From NCBI GenBank assembly GCA_900757495.1, contig CAAENX010000025.1, forward strand, positions 1 to 40,164: a stretch of 40,164 nucleotides of DNA, given 5' to 3'. The translations under genes and the position numbers were made by a program. The notes below the pieces were generated by a model. It was not told the origin of the DNA, made no database searches, and was given only the letters and a program-made list of their open reading frames with translations. This document shows positions 24,609-31,816 of the stretch, in pieces. The stretch's first letter is position 1. Every line of letters begins with the position of its first letter. The stretch is from an uncultured Collinsella sp. (GTDB taxonomy: Bacteria > Actinomycetota > Coriobacteriia > Coriobacteriales > Coriobacteriaceae).

Positions 24609-24650
24609 AACCGTGTGGCCATGACCCGTTAGGTCAATGGCCACACGGTT
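24609..24650 (+). terminator. Strong hairpin between nanA and the ROK kinase gene
   Basis: An 18-bp stem (24609-24626 with 24632-24650, one bulged A) with a CGTTA loop. No T run follows (TCTCGG), so it is probably a processing or stability element, or a factor-dependent terminator. Confidence 0.6.
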
Positions 24651-24750
24651 TCTCGGCGATCTCGGGCACCTGGATAACCTTTACTGCGCTGTGACGGCTA
24701 GCCTGACGGCGCATTTCCTGTAGTTGTTTTTATCTCCGAAGGAGAGCGAC

Positions 24751-25716
24751 ATGGAGAACAAGTACGTCTGCTCTGTCGATATCGGCGGAACTAAGATCGC
24801 GACTGCCATCATGGAGTACCCGGCTGACGGTAGTGTGCCCCATCCCGTTTTTGAGGCCGAGGTTCCCACCGAGGCCCAAGAGGGCGGTGAGGCCGTCTTC
24901 CAGCGTATCGAGGCGTCCGTCAAGGCTGCTCTCGAGGCGAATCCCGATGTCGAGGTCCTTGGCGTCGGTATCGGTGCCGCTGGCGTCGTCGATCCCAAGA
25001 CGGGCGCCATCGCGTATGCCAATGAGATCATGCCCGGCTGGTCCGGCGTTCAGTTGGGGCCGCGTCTGCGCGAGGATCTCGGTCTTCCCGTTGCCGTTGT
25101 AGGCGACGTGCAGGCTCATGCTCTGGGCGAGGCCCACTGGGGTGTCGGCAAGGGCAAGTTCTCCGTCTTGTGTCTTGGCATCGGTACGGGTATCGGCGGC
25201 GCATATGTCGAGAACGGCCGCGTGATGCAGGGCTTCCATGGTGCTGCTGGCCATATGGGCCACATCGAGTGCTCGGCTGCCGCGGGCATTCCCTGCGCCT
25301 GCGGGCGTTCTGGTCATCTTGAGTCGGTAGCCTCGGGCACCTCGATTGGCCGTATGTACGACGAGCGCTTCGGTCGAGTTGACCCCAGCCGTCCTTCGGT
25401 CGGTCGCGACGTGAACGACCTGTGCCGTGCTGGCGACGCAAAGGCGACCGAGGTCATCCATGACGCCGGCTTTGCGCTGGGCGCCAGCTTGGGCTCGCTT
25501 GCCAACATCTTGGATCCCGAGGTCATCGTGCTTTCGGGAGGTGTGATTCACCAGGGTCCCGATTGGCGCTCGCAGACGTGGAAGGACTCGGTGCACGAGG
25601 GCTATGCCAGCCAGGCGCTCGACCCGCTTCAGGACACGCCGATCCTCATCGGGTCTCTGGAGGGTGACGCGCCGCTCATCGGTGCCGCTGAGCATCTTCT
25701 TGCGTCGTTGAAGTAA
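24751..25716 (+). CDS. nanK: ROK family sugar kinase, probably N-acetylmannosamine kinase
   Basis: Phosphorylates a hexose, here most likely ManNAc to ManNAc-6-phosphate with ATP. The protein has 321 residues. The phosphate-binding loop SVDIGGTK is at residues 8-15, GIGTGIGGAYVENG follows near 150, and the ROK zinc region reads GHIECSAAAGIPCACGRSGHLE. In that region the CxCGxxGC motif has His for the third cysteine. The start ATG 24751 has AAGGAG six bases upstream. Glucokinase and other ROK hexokinases share all these motifs; the assignment depends on the neighbours nanA and nanE. The long palindromic element separates it from nanE. Confidence 0.78.
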   Translation: MENKYVCSVDIGGTKIATAIMEYPADGSVPHPVFEAEVPTEAQEGGEAVFQRIEASVKAALEANPDVEVLGVGIGAAGVVDPKTGAIAYANEIMPGWSGVQLGPRLREDLGLPVAVVGDVQAHALGEAHWGVGKGKFSVLCLGIGTGIGGAYVENGRVMQGFHGAAGHMGHIECSAAAGIPCACGRSGHLESVASGTSIGRMYDERFGRVDPSRPSVGRDVNDLCRAGDAKATEVIHDAGFALGASLGSLANILDPEVIVLSGGVIHQGPDWRSQTWKDSVHEGYASQALDPLQDTPILIGSLEGDAPLIGAAEHLLASLK

Positions 25717-25733
25717 ACATAACTACCAAGTGC

Positions 25734-25831
25734 GCCTTCTGAGGTGCCGCAGATTGACGTGAAAGAGGAGCGAAGCGTACTTCGGTACGCGAGCGACGGT
25801 TTGAACGTCAAGGTGCGGTGTCTCAGAAGGC
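25734..25831. repeat. 98-nt imperfect palindrome (REP-like element)
   Basis: GCCTTCTGAG (25734-25743) pairs perfectly with CTCAGAAGGC (25822-25831). Inward, 25747-25751 pairs with 25814-25818 and TTGACGT (25754-25760) with ACGTCAA (25805-25811), and the tip is GCGTAC-TTCG-GTACGC (25775-25790), a C(UUCG)G tetraloop. It lies wholly between nanK and nanE. No second copy is visible in this window, so calling it a repeat family is inference. Confidence 0.65.
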
Positions 25832-25856
25832 TATTTTGAGAAAGGTTGAGTCGAAC

Positions 25857-26543
25857 ATGACCGTTGATCCTTTGATTCAATCCCTGAAGGGCAAGCTCGT
25901 CGTGAGCGTTCAGGCCTATATGGGCGAGCCGCTTCGTACGCCCGAAACCATGGCTCAGATGTCTCGCGCCTGCGAGCTTGGCGGCGCCGCCGCTATTCGC
26001 TGCCAGGGTCTTGCCGACATCGCCGCCATTAAGGGCCGCTGCGAGGTTCCCGTCATCGGCTTGTGGAAGGATGGACACGAGGGCGTCTACATCACGCCGA
26101 CGCTGCGTCATGCTCGCGCCTGCGTTGCCGCCGGTGCCGACATCGTGGCAATTGACGCCACTGATCGCCCGCGTCCCGATGGCAAGACCGTCGAGGACAC
26201 CTTCCGTCCGCTGCACGAGGAGGGTGTGCTCCTGATGGCCGACTGTGCCACCATCGAGGATATTCGTCGTGCTGTCGACATGGGCTTCGACCTGGTGTCC
26301 ACCACGCTTTCCCATGGTGTTGCCGCTATCGATTGCACCATGGCCGACGGTCCCGATCTGCCGCTCCTGCGCCAGGCGACCGAGGAGTTTCCCGGCCTTC
26401 CCATCATCTGCGAGGGCCGCGTGCACACGCCCGAGGAGGCCCGCGCCGCAATTGATGCGGGCGCCTGGGCAGTTGTCGTGGGCACTGCCATCACGCACCC
26501 CACGAGTATTACGAGTTGGTTCAAAGCCGCGCTTGAGGCGTAA
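25857..26543 (+). CDS. nanE: N-acetylmannosamine-6-phosphate 2-epimerase
   Basis: Converts ManNAc-6-phosphate to GlcNAc-6-phosphate, the last dedicated step of sialic acid use, feeding NagA/NagB encoded elsewhere. The protein is a 228-residue TIM barrel with the family's motifs in order: AAAIRCQG, VPVIGLWK, YITPTLRHA, DIVAIDATDRPRP, LLMADCATIEDI, and the ending GAWAVVVGTAITHPTSITSWF. The start ATG 25857 has AAAGG about 11 bases upstream, a little far. It is the last gene of the sialic acid operon; a promoter-like box and a terminator follow before rapZ. Confidence 0.93.
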   Translation: MTVDPLIQSLKGKLVVSVQAYMGEPLRTPETMAQMSRACELGGAAAIRCQGLADIAAIKGRCEVPVIGLWKDGHEGVYITPTLRHARACVAAGADIVAIDATDRPRPDGKTVEDTFRPLHEEGVLLMADCATIEDIRRAVDMGFDLVSTTLSHGVAAIDCTMADGPDLPLLRQATEEFPGLPIICEGRVHTPEEARAAIDAGAWAVVVGTAITHPTSITSWFKAALEA

Positions 26544-26570
26544 GACGGACCTTGTATCCGCTCAGGGCGG

Positions 26571-26576
26571 TATACT
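26571..26576 (+). promoter_or_regulatory. Possible -10 box for rapZ
   Basis: TATACT with CGG before it, identical to the proposed uvrB box. No clear -35 is seen 16-18 bases upstream. If active, transcription would start near 26583, ahead of the terminator at 26595-26632. Confidence 0.4.
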
Positions 26577-26594
26577 CATTAAAGGCAATTGACC

Positions 26595-26632
26595 GCGCGG
26601 GATCCGGGTTGCTGGGTCCCGCGCTTGTTTTT
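26595..26632 (+). terminator. Intrinsic terminator just before rapZ
   Basis: GCGCGGGATCC (26595-26605) pairs with GGGTCCCGCGC (26614-26624), 11 bp with one G-U, then TTGTTTTT. It ends the nan operon, and its T run touches the rapZ ribosome binding site TAGGAGG (26632-26638). Confidence 0.88.
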
Positions 26633-26644
26633 AGGAGGCAGCAC

Positions 26645-27565
26645 ATGCAAAAGGGAGATGCCATGGATGCGGCGGAGCGCTCGGAGCGTATCCCCGATAT
26701 CGTCATCATCACCGGAATGTCCGGATCGGGCCGAACGCAGGCCATGCATGTGTTCGAGGACATGGGCTATTTTTGTATCGATAACCTGCCTCCGCGTCTG
26801 ATTGCCCAGCTTGCCGAGCTCGTTGGCATCAATACGGGCGTGGGTAGGCACCTTGCCGTCACCTGCGACCTGCGCAGCCAGGGCTTGTTCGATGAGCTGC
26901 TCGATGCCGTTGCCGCACTCGAGGAGCGCGAGATGAGCTGCGACATCGTTTTTCTCGAGGCCTCTGACGAGGTGCTGATCCGTCGTTATAGCGAAAACCG
27001 CCGCCGCCATCCCATTGCCAAGCCGGGGGAGACTACGGCCGATGCGATTCAGCGGGAGCGTCTGCAGCTGCGGGGTGTGCGCGATCGAGCCGATATGATC
27101 ATCGACACGAGCCGTCTGCGCACCTCTGCCCTGCGTAATAAATTGCGCATGGCGTTCTCCGAGTTGTCCGACCAGCAGCTCATGGACGTTCACGTGTTCT
27201 CGTTTGGCTTTAAGCACGGTATGCCCGTCGAGGCGGACATTATGATCGACGTTCGCTTCCTGCCCAATCCGTTCTACGATCCCGAGATGCGCACCATGAC
27301 CGGTCTCGATAAGAAAGTCTCCGACTTTGTTCTGGACCATCCCAAGACCCAGGAGTTCTGGAAGGCCTGGACGCAGCTGCTCGATACGGTCATGCCCGGC
27401 TATATCGCGGAGGGCAAGCCGCAGCTTTCTATTGCCATCGGTTGCACGGGCGGTCAACACCGCAGCGTTGCCATCGCCGAGGCCACAGCACGTTATTTGG
27501 AAGGCGCCCAGTATCACGTGAGCATTTCTCATCGCGACCTGTCGCGCGCCAACACGAAAGCATAG
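26645..27565 (+). CDS. rapZ: RapZ/YvcJ family nucleotide-binding protein
   Basis: A P-loop protein. In E. coli RapZ guides RNase E to the small RNA GlmZ and so controls glucosamine-6-phosphate synthesis; in Gram-positives YvcJ binds ATP/GTP and its role is less clear. The protein has 306 residues. The P-loop is GMSGSGRT (24-31), with Arg for the usual Lys, then FEDMGYFCIDNLPP. The C-terminal domain has FSFGFKHGMPVEADIMIDVRFLPNPF and GCTGGQHRSVAIAE. ATG 26645 is set by TAGGAGG six bases upstream. It is followed by whiA after 6 bases; yvcK, usually between them, is absent. Confidence 0.93.
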   Translation: MQKGDAMDAAERSERIPDIVIITGMSGSGRTQAMHVFEDMGYFCIDNLPPRLIAQLAELVGINTGVGRHLAVTCDLRSQGLFDELLDAVAALEEREMSCDIVFLEASDEVLIRRYSENRRRHPIAKPGETTADAIQRERLQLRGVRDRADMIIDTSRLRTSALRNKLRMAFSELSDQQLMDVHVFSFGFKHGMPVEADIMIDVRFLPNPFYDPEMRTMTGLDKKVSDFVLDHPKTQEFWKAWTQLLDTVMPGYIAEGKPQLSIAIGCTGGQHRSVAIAEATARYLEGAQYHVSISHRDLSRANTKA

Positions 27566-27571
27566 GCCTGC

Positions 27572-28501
27572 ATGTCGTTTACCGCCGAGGTGCGTGACGA
27601 GCTCGCGCGCTGCGAACCCGAATGTGAATACTGCGATTTGTCGACGCTTGCCGCCCTGACGCGTGTGAGCGGTACACTTTCGCTGGCCGGCTCCGGGCGG
27701 TATCGTTTGACGGTCGCGACCGAGACGGGTGCCGTCGCGCGCACGATGATCACACTGACGCATCGCATCCTTAAGCTCAAAACGGAATTCACCGTTCGTA
27801 AATCGGTCTTGCATAAGGTCCGTAACTATCTCATTACCCTGCCCGATCAACCCGACCTGGACAAGGCTCTGGTGCTGCTGGGCATCCTCGACCGCAGGGG
27901 AGGGCTCGTCGCTGGTGTTCCCCGGCACATCGTTGCCCGTCCCTGCTGCAGGCTTGCCTACATCCGCGGCGCGCTCATCGCCGGCGGTTTCGTGGCCGAT
28001 CCCCGCGGCGACTTTCATTTGGAGATCGCGGTGCAGGGCGAGCAGTATGCCCGGGGACTTTGCGATCTATTGGAGCAGATTGGGGTCCATGCGCGCGTTA
28101 ACGCGCGGCGCGGGTCCTTTGCCGTCTACATTAAGAGCGCCGAGGAGATCGAGCAGCTTCTAAAGCTGGTCGGCGCCAAGCGCAGCGTTGCCGAGATCGA
28201 GGAAGCGCGCGCGGTCAAATTGGTTAAGAACGACGTAAACCGTCGCGTGAATGCCGAGCTGGCCAATCAGACCAGAAGTGCGGGTGCCGCCCAGCATCAG
28301 CTTGCGTTGATCGATGAGCTCGAACAGCGGGGTTTACGCGACACGCTTCCGGACGCCTTAGCAGTCTTTTGCGACCTGCGCGAGCGCTATCCCGATCTGT
28401 CACTGCGCGATCTGGGGGAGATGGCTGACCCTCCCTTGTCGAAGTCGGCCCTCTACCATCGAGTTTTGAGGCTTGAAAAGCTCATTGAAGCAAACAGGTA
28501 G
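27572..28501 (+). CDS. whiA: WhiA, DNA-binding regulator of cell division/sporulation family
   Basis: A protein of 309 residues found in nearly all Gram-positive bacteria; in Streptomyces it activates division genes with WhiB, in Bacillus it affects division and chromosome segregation. It has an N-terminal pair of degenerate LAGLIDADG homing-endonuclease folds (AYIRGALIAGGFVADPRGDFHLEIAV near 130-155) without catalytic acids, and a C-terminal helix-turn-helix (LSLRDLGEMADPPLSKSALYHRVLRLEKL). The ATG 27572 gives the standard MSFTAEVRDELAR start, though the ribosome binding site is weak, which suggests coupling to rapZ. Confidence 0.95.
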   Translation: MSFTAEVRDELARCEPECEYCDLSTLAALTRVSGTLSLAGSGRYRLTVATETGAVARTMITLTHRILKLKTEFTVRKSVLHKVRNYLITLPDQPDLDKALVLLGILDRRGGLVAGVPRHIVARPCCRLAYIRGALIAGGFVADPRGDFHLEIAVQGEQYARGLCDLLEQIGVHARVNARRGSFAVYIKSAEEIEQLLKLVGAKRSVAEIEEARAVKLVKNDVNRRVNAELANQTRSAGAAQHQLALIDELEQRGLRDTLPDALAVFCDLRERYPDLSLRDLGEMADPPLSKSALYHRVLRLEKLIEANR

Positions 28502-28546
28502 TTGAGCGAAACTGCTTATATAGGGATTGAACTGCTGTTTTACTCT

Positions 28547-28560
28547 TTAAAACGTTTTAA
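28547..28560. promoter_or_regulatory. Perfect 14-bp palindrome upstream of gap
   Basis: TTAAAACGTTTTAA is its own reverse complement and resembles operators of LacI/GalR regulators such as CcpA. It lies about 33 bases before the proposed -35, a position suited to an activator. Eleven of twelve bases of its core match 15840-15851 upstream of the sialic acid operon. Confidence 0.5.
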
Positions 28561-28592
28561 CGTAAATTTGATTTTCAATTTCGAGCATTCTC

Positions 28593-28622
28593 GTGAAATT
28601 CAAGTCAAAAAAAAGGTATATT
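28593..28622 (+). promoter_or_regulatory. Promoter of gap
   Basis: GTGAAA (28593-28598) and TATATT (28617-28622) with an 18-base spacer, within an AT-rich stretch unlike the surrounding DNA. The leader to the gap ATG would be about 65 nt. Confidence 0.5.
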
Positions 28623-28694
28623 AGGCGAGTGGTTAGTTTGTGGGCCTCAACGGCGGGCGCTGTAGCTCGCGGGGGCCTTACGAAAGGAGACACA

Positions 28695-29720
28695 ATGGCA
28701 GTAAAGGTTGCTATTAACGGCTTCGGTCGCATCGGTCGTCTGGCTTTCCGTCAGATGTTCGGTCATGAGGGCTCCGAGATCGTCGCTATCAACGACCTCA
28801 CCTCTCCCGATATGCTCGCTTACCTGCTGAAGTACGACTCCACGCAGGGCAACTACGCTCGCGATCACGAGGTCGTTGCTGGCGAGGATTCCATCACCGT
28901 TGACGGCAAGGAGATCAAGATCTACAAGGAGGCCGACGCCAACAACCTGCCTTGGGGCGACCTCGACGTCGACGTCGTTCTCGAGTGCACCGGCTTCTAC
29001 ACCAGCAAGGCTAAGGCTCAGGCCCACATCAACGCTGGCGCCAAGAAGGTCGTCATCTCCGCTCCGGCTGGCAGCGATCTGCCCACCATCGTGTACAACG
29101 TCAACCACGAGACGCTGACCGCTGAGGACAACATCATCTCCGCCGCTTCCTGCACCACCAACTGCCTCGCCCCGATGGCCAAGGGTCTGAACGACTTCGC
29201 TCCCATCGTGTCCGGCATTATGACCACCATTCACGCCTGGACCGGCGACCAGATGCCGCTCGACGGCCCGCAGCGCAAGGGCAACAAGCGTCGTAGCCGC
29301 GCCTGCGCCGTCAACATCGTCCCCAACACCACCGGTGCTGCTAAGGCTATCGGCCTGGTTCTCCCCGAGCTCAACGGTAAGCTCATCGGTGCCGCCCAGC
29401 GCGTCCCGACGCCGACCGGCTCCATCACCAACCTCTACGCTGTCGTTGACAAGAAGGTCACCGTCGACGAGGTTAACGCCGCTATGAAGGCCTACGCTGC
29501 CACCATCTCCGAGACCTTCGGTTACAACGAGGACGACATCGTCTCCACCGACATCATCGGCGAGACCCACGGCTCCATCTTCGACGCCACTCAGACCATG
29601 TGCTCTGACCTCGGCAACGGCCAGACCCTCGTTCAGGTCACCTCTTGGTACGACAACGAGAACTCTTACACCTCTCAGATGGTCCGCACCATCAAGTACT
29701 TCGAGAAGTTCGTTGCTTAA
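28695..29720 (+). CDS. gap: Glyceraldehyde-3-phosphate dehydrogenase, type I
   Basis: Oxidises glyceraldehyde-3-phosphate to 1,3-bisphosphoglycerate with NAD+. The 341-residue product has the NAD fold INGFGRIGRLAFR at the N-terminus, Asp34 in AINDLT (indicating NAD rather than NADP), the catalytic Cys153 in SAASCTTNCLAP and the phosphate-binding TTIHAWTGDQ region. AAAGGAGA precedes ATG 28695 at good spacing, and codon use is strongly biased, as expected of a highly expressed gene. A terminator-like hairpin separates it from pgk, so gap mRNA may be made in excess. Confidence 0.97.
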   Translation: MAVKVAINGFGRIGRLAFRQMFGHEGSEIVAINDLTSPDMLAYLLKYDSTQGNYARDHEVVAGEDSITVDGKEIKIYKEADANNLPWGDLDVDVVLECTGFYTSKAKAQAHINAGAKKVVISAPAGSDLPTIVYNVNHETLTAEDNIISAASCTTNCLAPMAKGLNDFAPIVSGIMTTIHAWTGDQMPLDGPQRKGNKRRSRACAVNIVPNTTGAAKAIGLVLPELNGKLIGAAQRVPTPTGSITNLYAVVDKKVTVDEVNAAMKAYAATISETFGYNEDDIVSTDIIGETHGSIFDATQTMCSDLGNGQTLVQVTSWYDNENSYTSQMVRTIKYFEKFVA

Positions 29721-29759
29721 TTTAGCTTTTAGCGAATAGCTCGTTGAGCGTCTAAAGAA

Positions 29760-29804
29760 GGGCGCGGCCTTATAGGGCTTACACCCTAGGGTCGCGCCCT
29801 TTTT
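29760..29804 (+). terminator. Terminator between gap and pgk
   Basis: GGGCGCGGCC (29760-29769) pairs with GGTCGCGCCC (29790-29799), with an inner TAGGG/CCCTA helix, followed by five T. It would end most gap transcripts and let some read into pgk; no separate pgk promoter is obvious. Confidence 0.85.
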
Positions 29805-29860
29805 ATAGGAAATCGTCTGCCGTAATGGGAGGCAGACACGTACGAAAGGTAGAAGCAAAC

Positions 29861-31051
29861 ATGGCCTTTACCAAGAAGACCGTCCGCGACATCGATGTCG
29901 ACGGCAAGCGCGTTCTCGTCCGCGTTGACTTCAACGTGCCTATCAAGGATGGCGTCGTTGGCGACACCACCCGTATCAAGGCTGCCCTGCCCACCATCAA
30001 CTATCTCGTTGAGCACAACGCTCGCGTCATCCTCATGAGCCACCTCGGCCGTCCCGATGGCACCGGCTTCCAGCCCGAGCTGTCCCTCGAGCCCGTCGCC
30101 AAGAAGCTCGCCGAGCTCTCTGGTCTCGACGTTGCCTTTGTCGCCGACACCTACGGCGAGAAGGCTGCCGAGGCTGTCGCTGCCGTCGAGCCGGGCAAGG
30201 TTCTCGTTCTCGAGAACGTCCGCTTCGATAAGCGTGAGAAGAAGAACGATCCCGAGATCGCCAAGAAGCTCGCTTCCTATGGTGACGTCTTCGTTCTCGA
30301 TGCCTTCGGCACCGCTCACCGCGCCCAGGGTTCCGTCGTGGGCCCCGCCGCTTACCTGCCTGCCGTCGCTGGCTTCCTGCTCGAGAAGGAGGTCGACACG
30401 CTGACCGGCATCTTCGCCGAGCCCGAGCGCCCCTTCGTCGCCATCGTCGGCGGTTCCAAGGTTTCCTCCAAGATCGGCGTTCTCGATCACCTCATCGACT
30501 CCGCTGACACCCTGATCATCGGTGGCGGCATGGCCTACACTTTCTTCCTGGCTCAGGGCCTGTCCGTTGGTCAGTCCCTCAAGGAAGAGGACTGGGTCGA
30601 GCGCGCTGGCGAGATGCTCAAGAAGGCCGAGGAGAAGGGCGTCAAGATCCTGCTCCCCATCGACAACCGCGTTGCCGATCACTTTGGCGAGGACGCTGTC
30701 CCCGAGGTTGTCGCTTCCGACGCTATCCCCGACGATCGTGAGGGCATGGACATCGGCCCCAAGACCGAGGAGCTTTACGCCGAGGCCGTCAAGGGTGCCA
30801 AGACCGTGTTCTGGAACGGCCCCATGGGCGTCTTCGAGTTCGACAACTTCGCTCACGGCACCCAGGCTATCGCCGAGGCTGTCGCCGAGGCCGACTGCAC
30901 CTCGATCATCGGCGGTGGCGACTCCGTCGCAGCTGTCAACAAGTTCAACCTGGCCGACAAGATGAGCTGGATCTCCACCGGTGGTGGAGCTTCCATGGAG
31001 CTCGTCGAGGGTAAGGCCCTGCCCGGAGTGGAGGCGCTTCTCGATGCCTAA
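29861..31051 (+). CDS. pgk: Phosphoglycerate kinase
   Basis: Transfers phosphate from 1,3-bisphosphoglycerate to ADP. The 396-residue product shows VLVRVDFNVPI near the N-terminus, ILMSHLGRPDG, the hinge-side GGSKVSSKIGVLDHL, NGPMGVFEFDNF and the C-terminal nucleotide loop GGGDSVAAVNKF. ATG 29861 has AAAGG 11 bases upstream. The last 8 bases overlap tpiA, coupling the two. High-expression codon bias as in gap. Confidence 0.97.
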   Translation: MAFTKKTVRDIDVDGKRVLVRVDFNVPIKDGVVGDTTRIKAALPTINYLVEHNARVILMSHLGRPDGTGFQPELSLEPVAKKLAELSGLDVAFVADTYGEKAAEAVAAVEPGKVLVLENVRFDKREKKNDPEIAKKLASYGDVFVLDAFGTAHRAQGSVVGPAAYLPAVAGFLLEKEVDTLTGIFAEPERPFVAIVGGSKVSSKIGVLDHLIDSADTLIIGGGMAYTFFLAQGLSVGQSLKEEDWVERAGEMLKKAEEKGVKILLPIDNRVADHFGEDAVPEVVASDAIPDDREGMDIGPKTEELYAEAVKGAKTVFWNGPMGVFEFDNFAHGTQAIAEAVAEADCTSIIGGGDSVAAVNKFNLADKMSWISTGGGASMELVEGKALPGVEALLDA

Positions 31052-31811
31052 TCGCACCCTTCTTATCGCTGGTAACTGGAAGATGAACAACGACGTCGCC
31101 GAGGCCGCCAAGCTCGCCGACGAGCTGGCTCAGGCTCTGCCCGAGGTTCCGGCTGGCGTCGAGGTGCTCGTCTGCCCTCCGACTATCGACATCACCACGG
31201 TTCATGACCGCATTCAGGCTGCCCCCATCGCCCTCGGTGCACAGAATGTGTACTGGGAGGCCAAGGGTGCCTTCACCGGTGAGTCCTCTTGCGACATGCT
31301 CAAGTCCGCTGGTTGCACCTACTGCATCATCGGTCACTCCGAGCGTCGCGACTACTTCCACGAGACCGACGAGGACCAGAACAAGAAGGCCAAGGCTCTC
31401 GTTGCCGCCGGTCTTGTTCCCGTCTTCTGCTGCGGCGAGTCCCTTGAGGTCCGCGAGGCCGGCACCTATGTCGAGCACGTCGTGAACCAGGTCAAGGCCG
31501 GCCTTGCTGGTCTTGAGATCACCTGCCCCAAGCAGGTCGTCGTCGCCTACGAGCCCATCTGGGCCATCGGCACCGGCAAGACCGCTACCGCCGAGGACGC
31601 TCAGGAGGTCTGCGGCGCTATCCGTGAGACCCTCAAGGAGATGTTCGGCGAGGAGCTCGCCAACGGCATCCGCGTCCTGTACGGTGGTTCCGCTAAGCCC
31701 GGCAACATCGCCGAGCTCGTCGCCAAGCCCGACGTTGACGGCGCCCTTGTGGGCGGCGCTTCGCTCAAGGCTGCCGACTTCGCCTCTATGGTCGTCAAGG
31801 CAGGCGAGTAG
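31044..31811 (+). CDS. tpiA: Triosephosphate isomerase
   Basis: Interconverts dihydroxyacetone phosphate and glyceraldehyde-3-phosphate. The 255-residue TIM barrel has AGNWKMNN (catalytic Lys), YCIIGHSERR (catalytic His) and VVAYEPIWAIGTGKTA (catalytic Glu in loop 6), ending with YGGSAKPGN and GALVGGASLKA. ATG 31044 lies inside the pgk end, with GGAGTGGAGG upstream. It is five bases from gpmI. Confidence 0.97.
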   Translation: MPNRTLLIAGNWKMNNDVAEAAKLADELAQALPEVPAGVEVLVCPPTIDITTVHDRIQAAPIALGAQNVYWEAKGAFTGESSCDMLKSAGCTYCIIGHSERRDYFHETDEDQNKKAKALVAAGLVPVFCCGESLEVREAGTYVEHVVNQVKAGLAGLEITCPKQVVVAYEPIWAIGTGKTATAEDAQEVCGAIRETLKEMFGEELANGIRVLYGGSAKPGNIAELVAKPDVDGALVGGASLKAADFASMVVKAGE

Positions 31812-31816
31812 GACAT

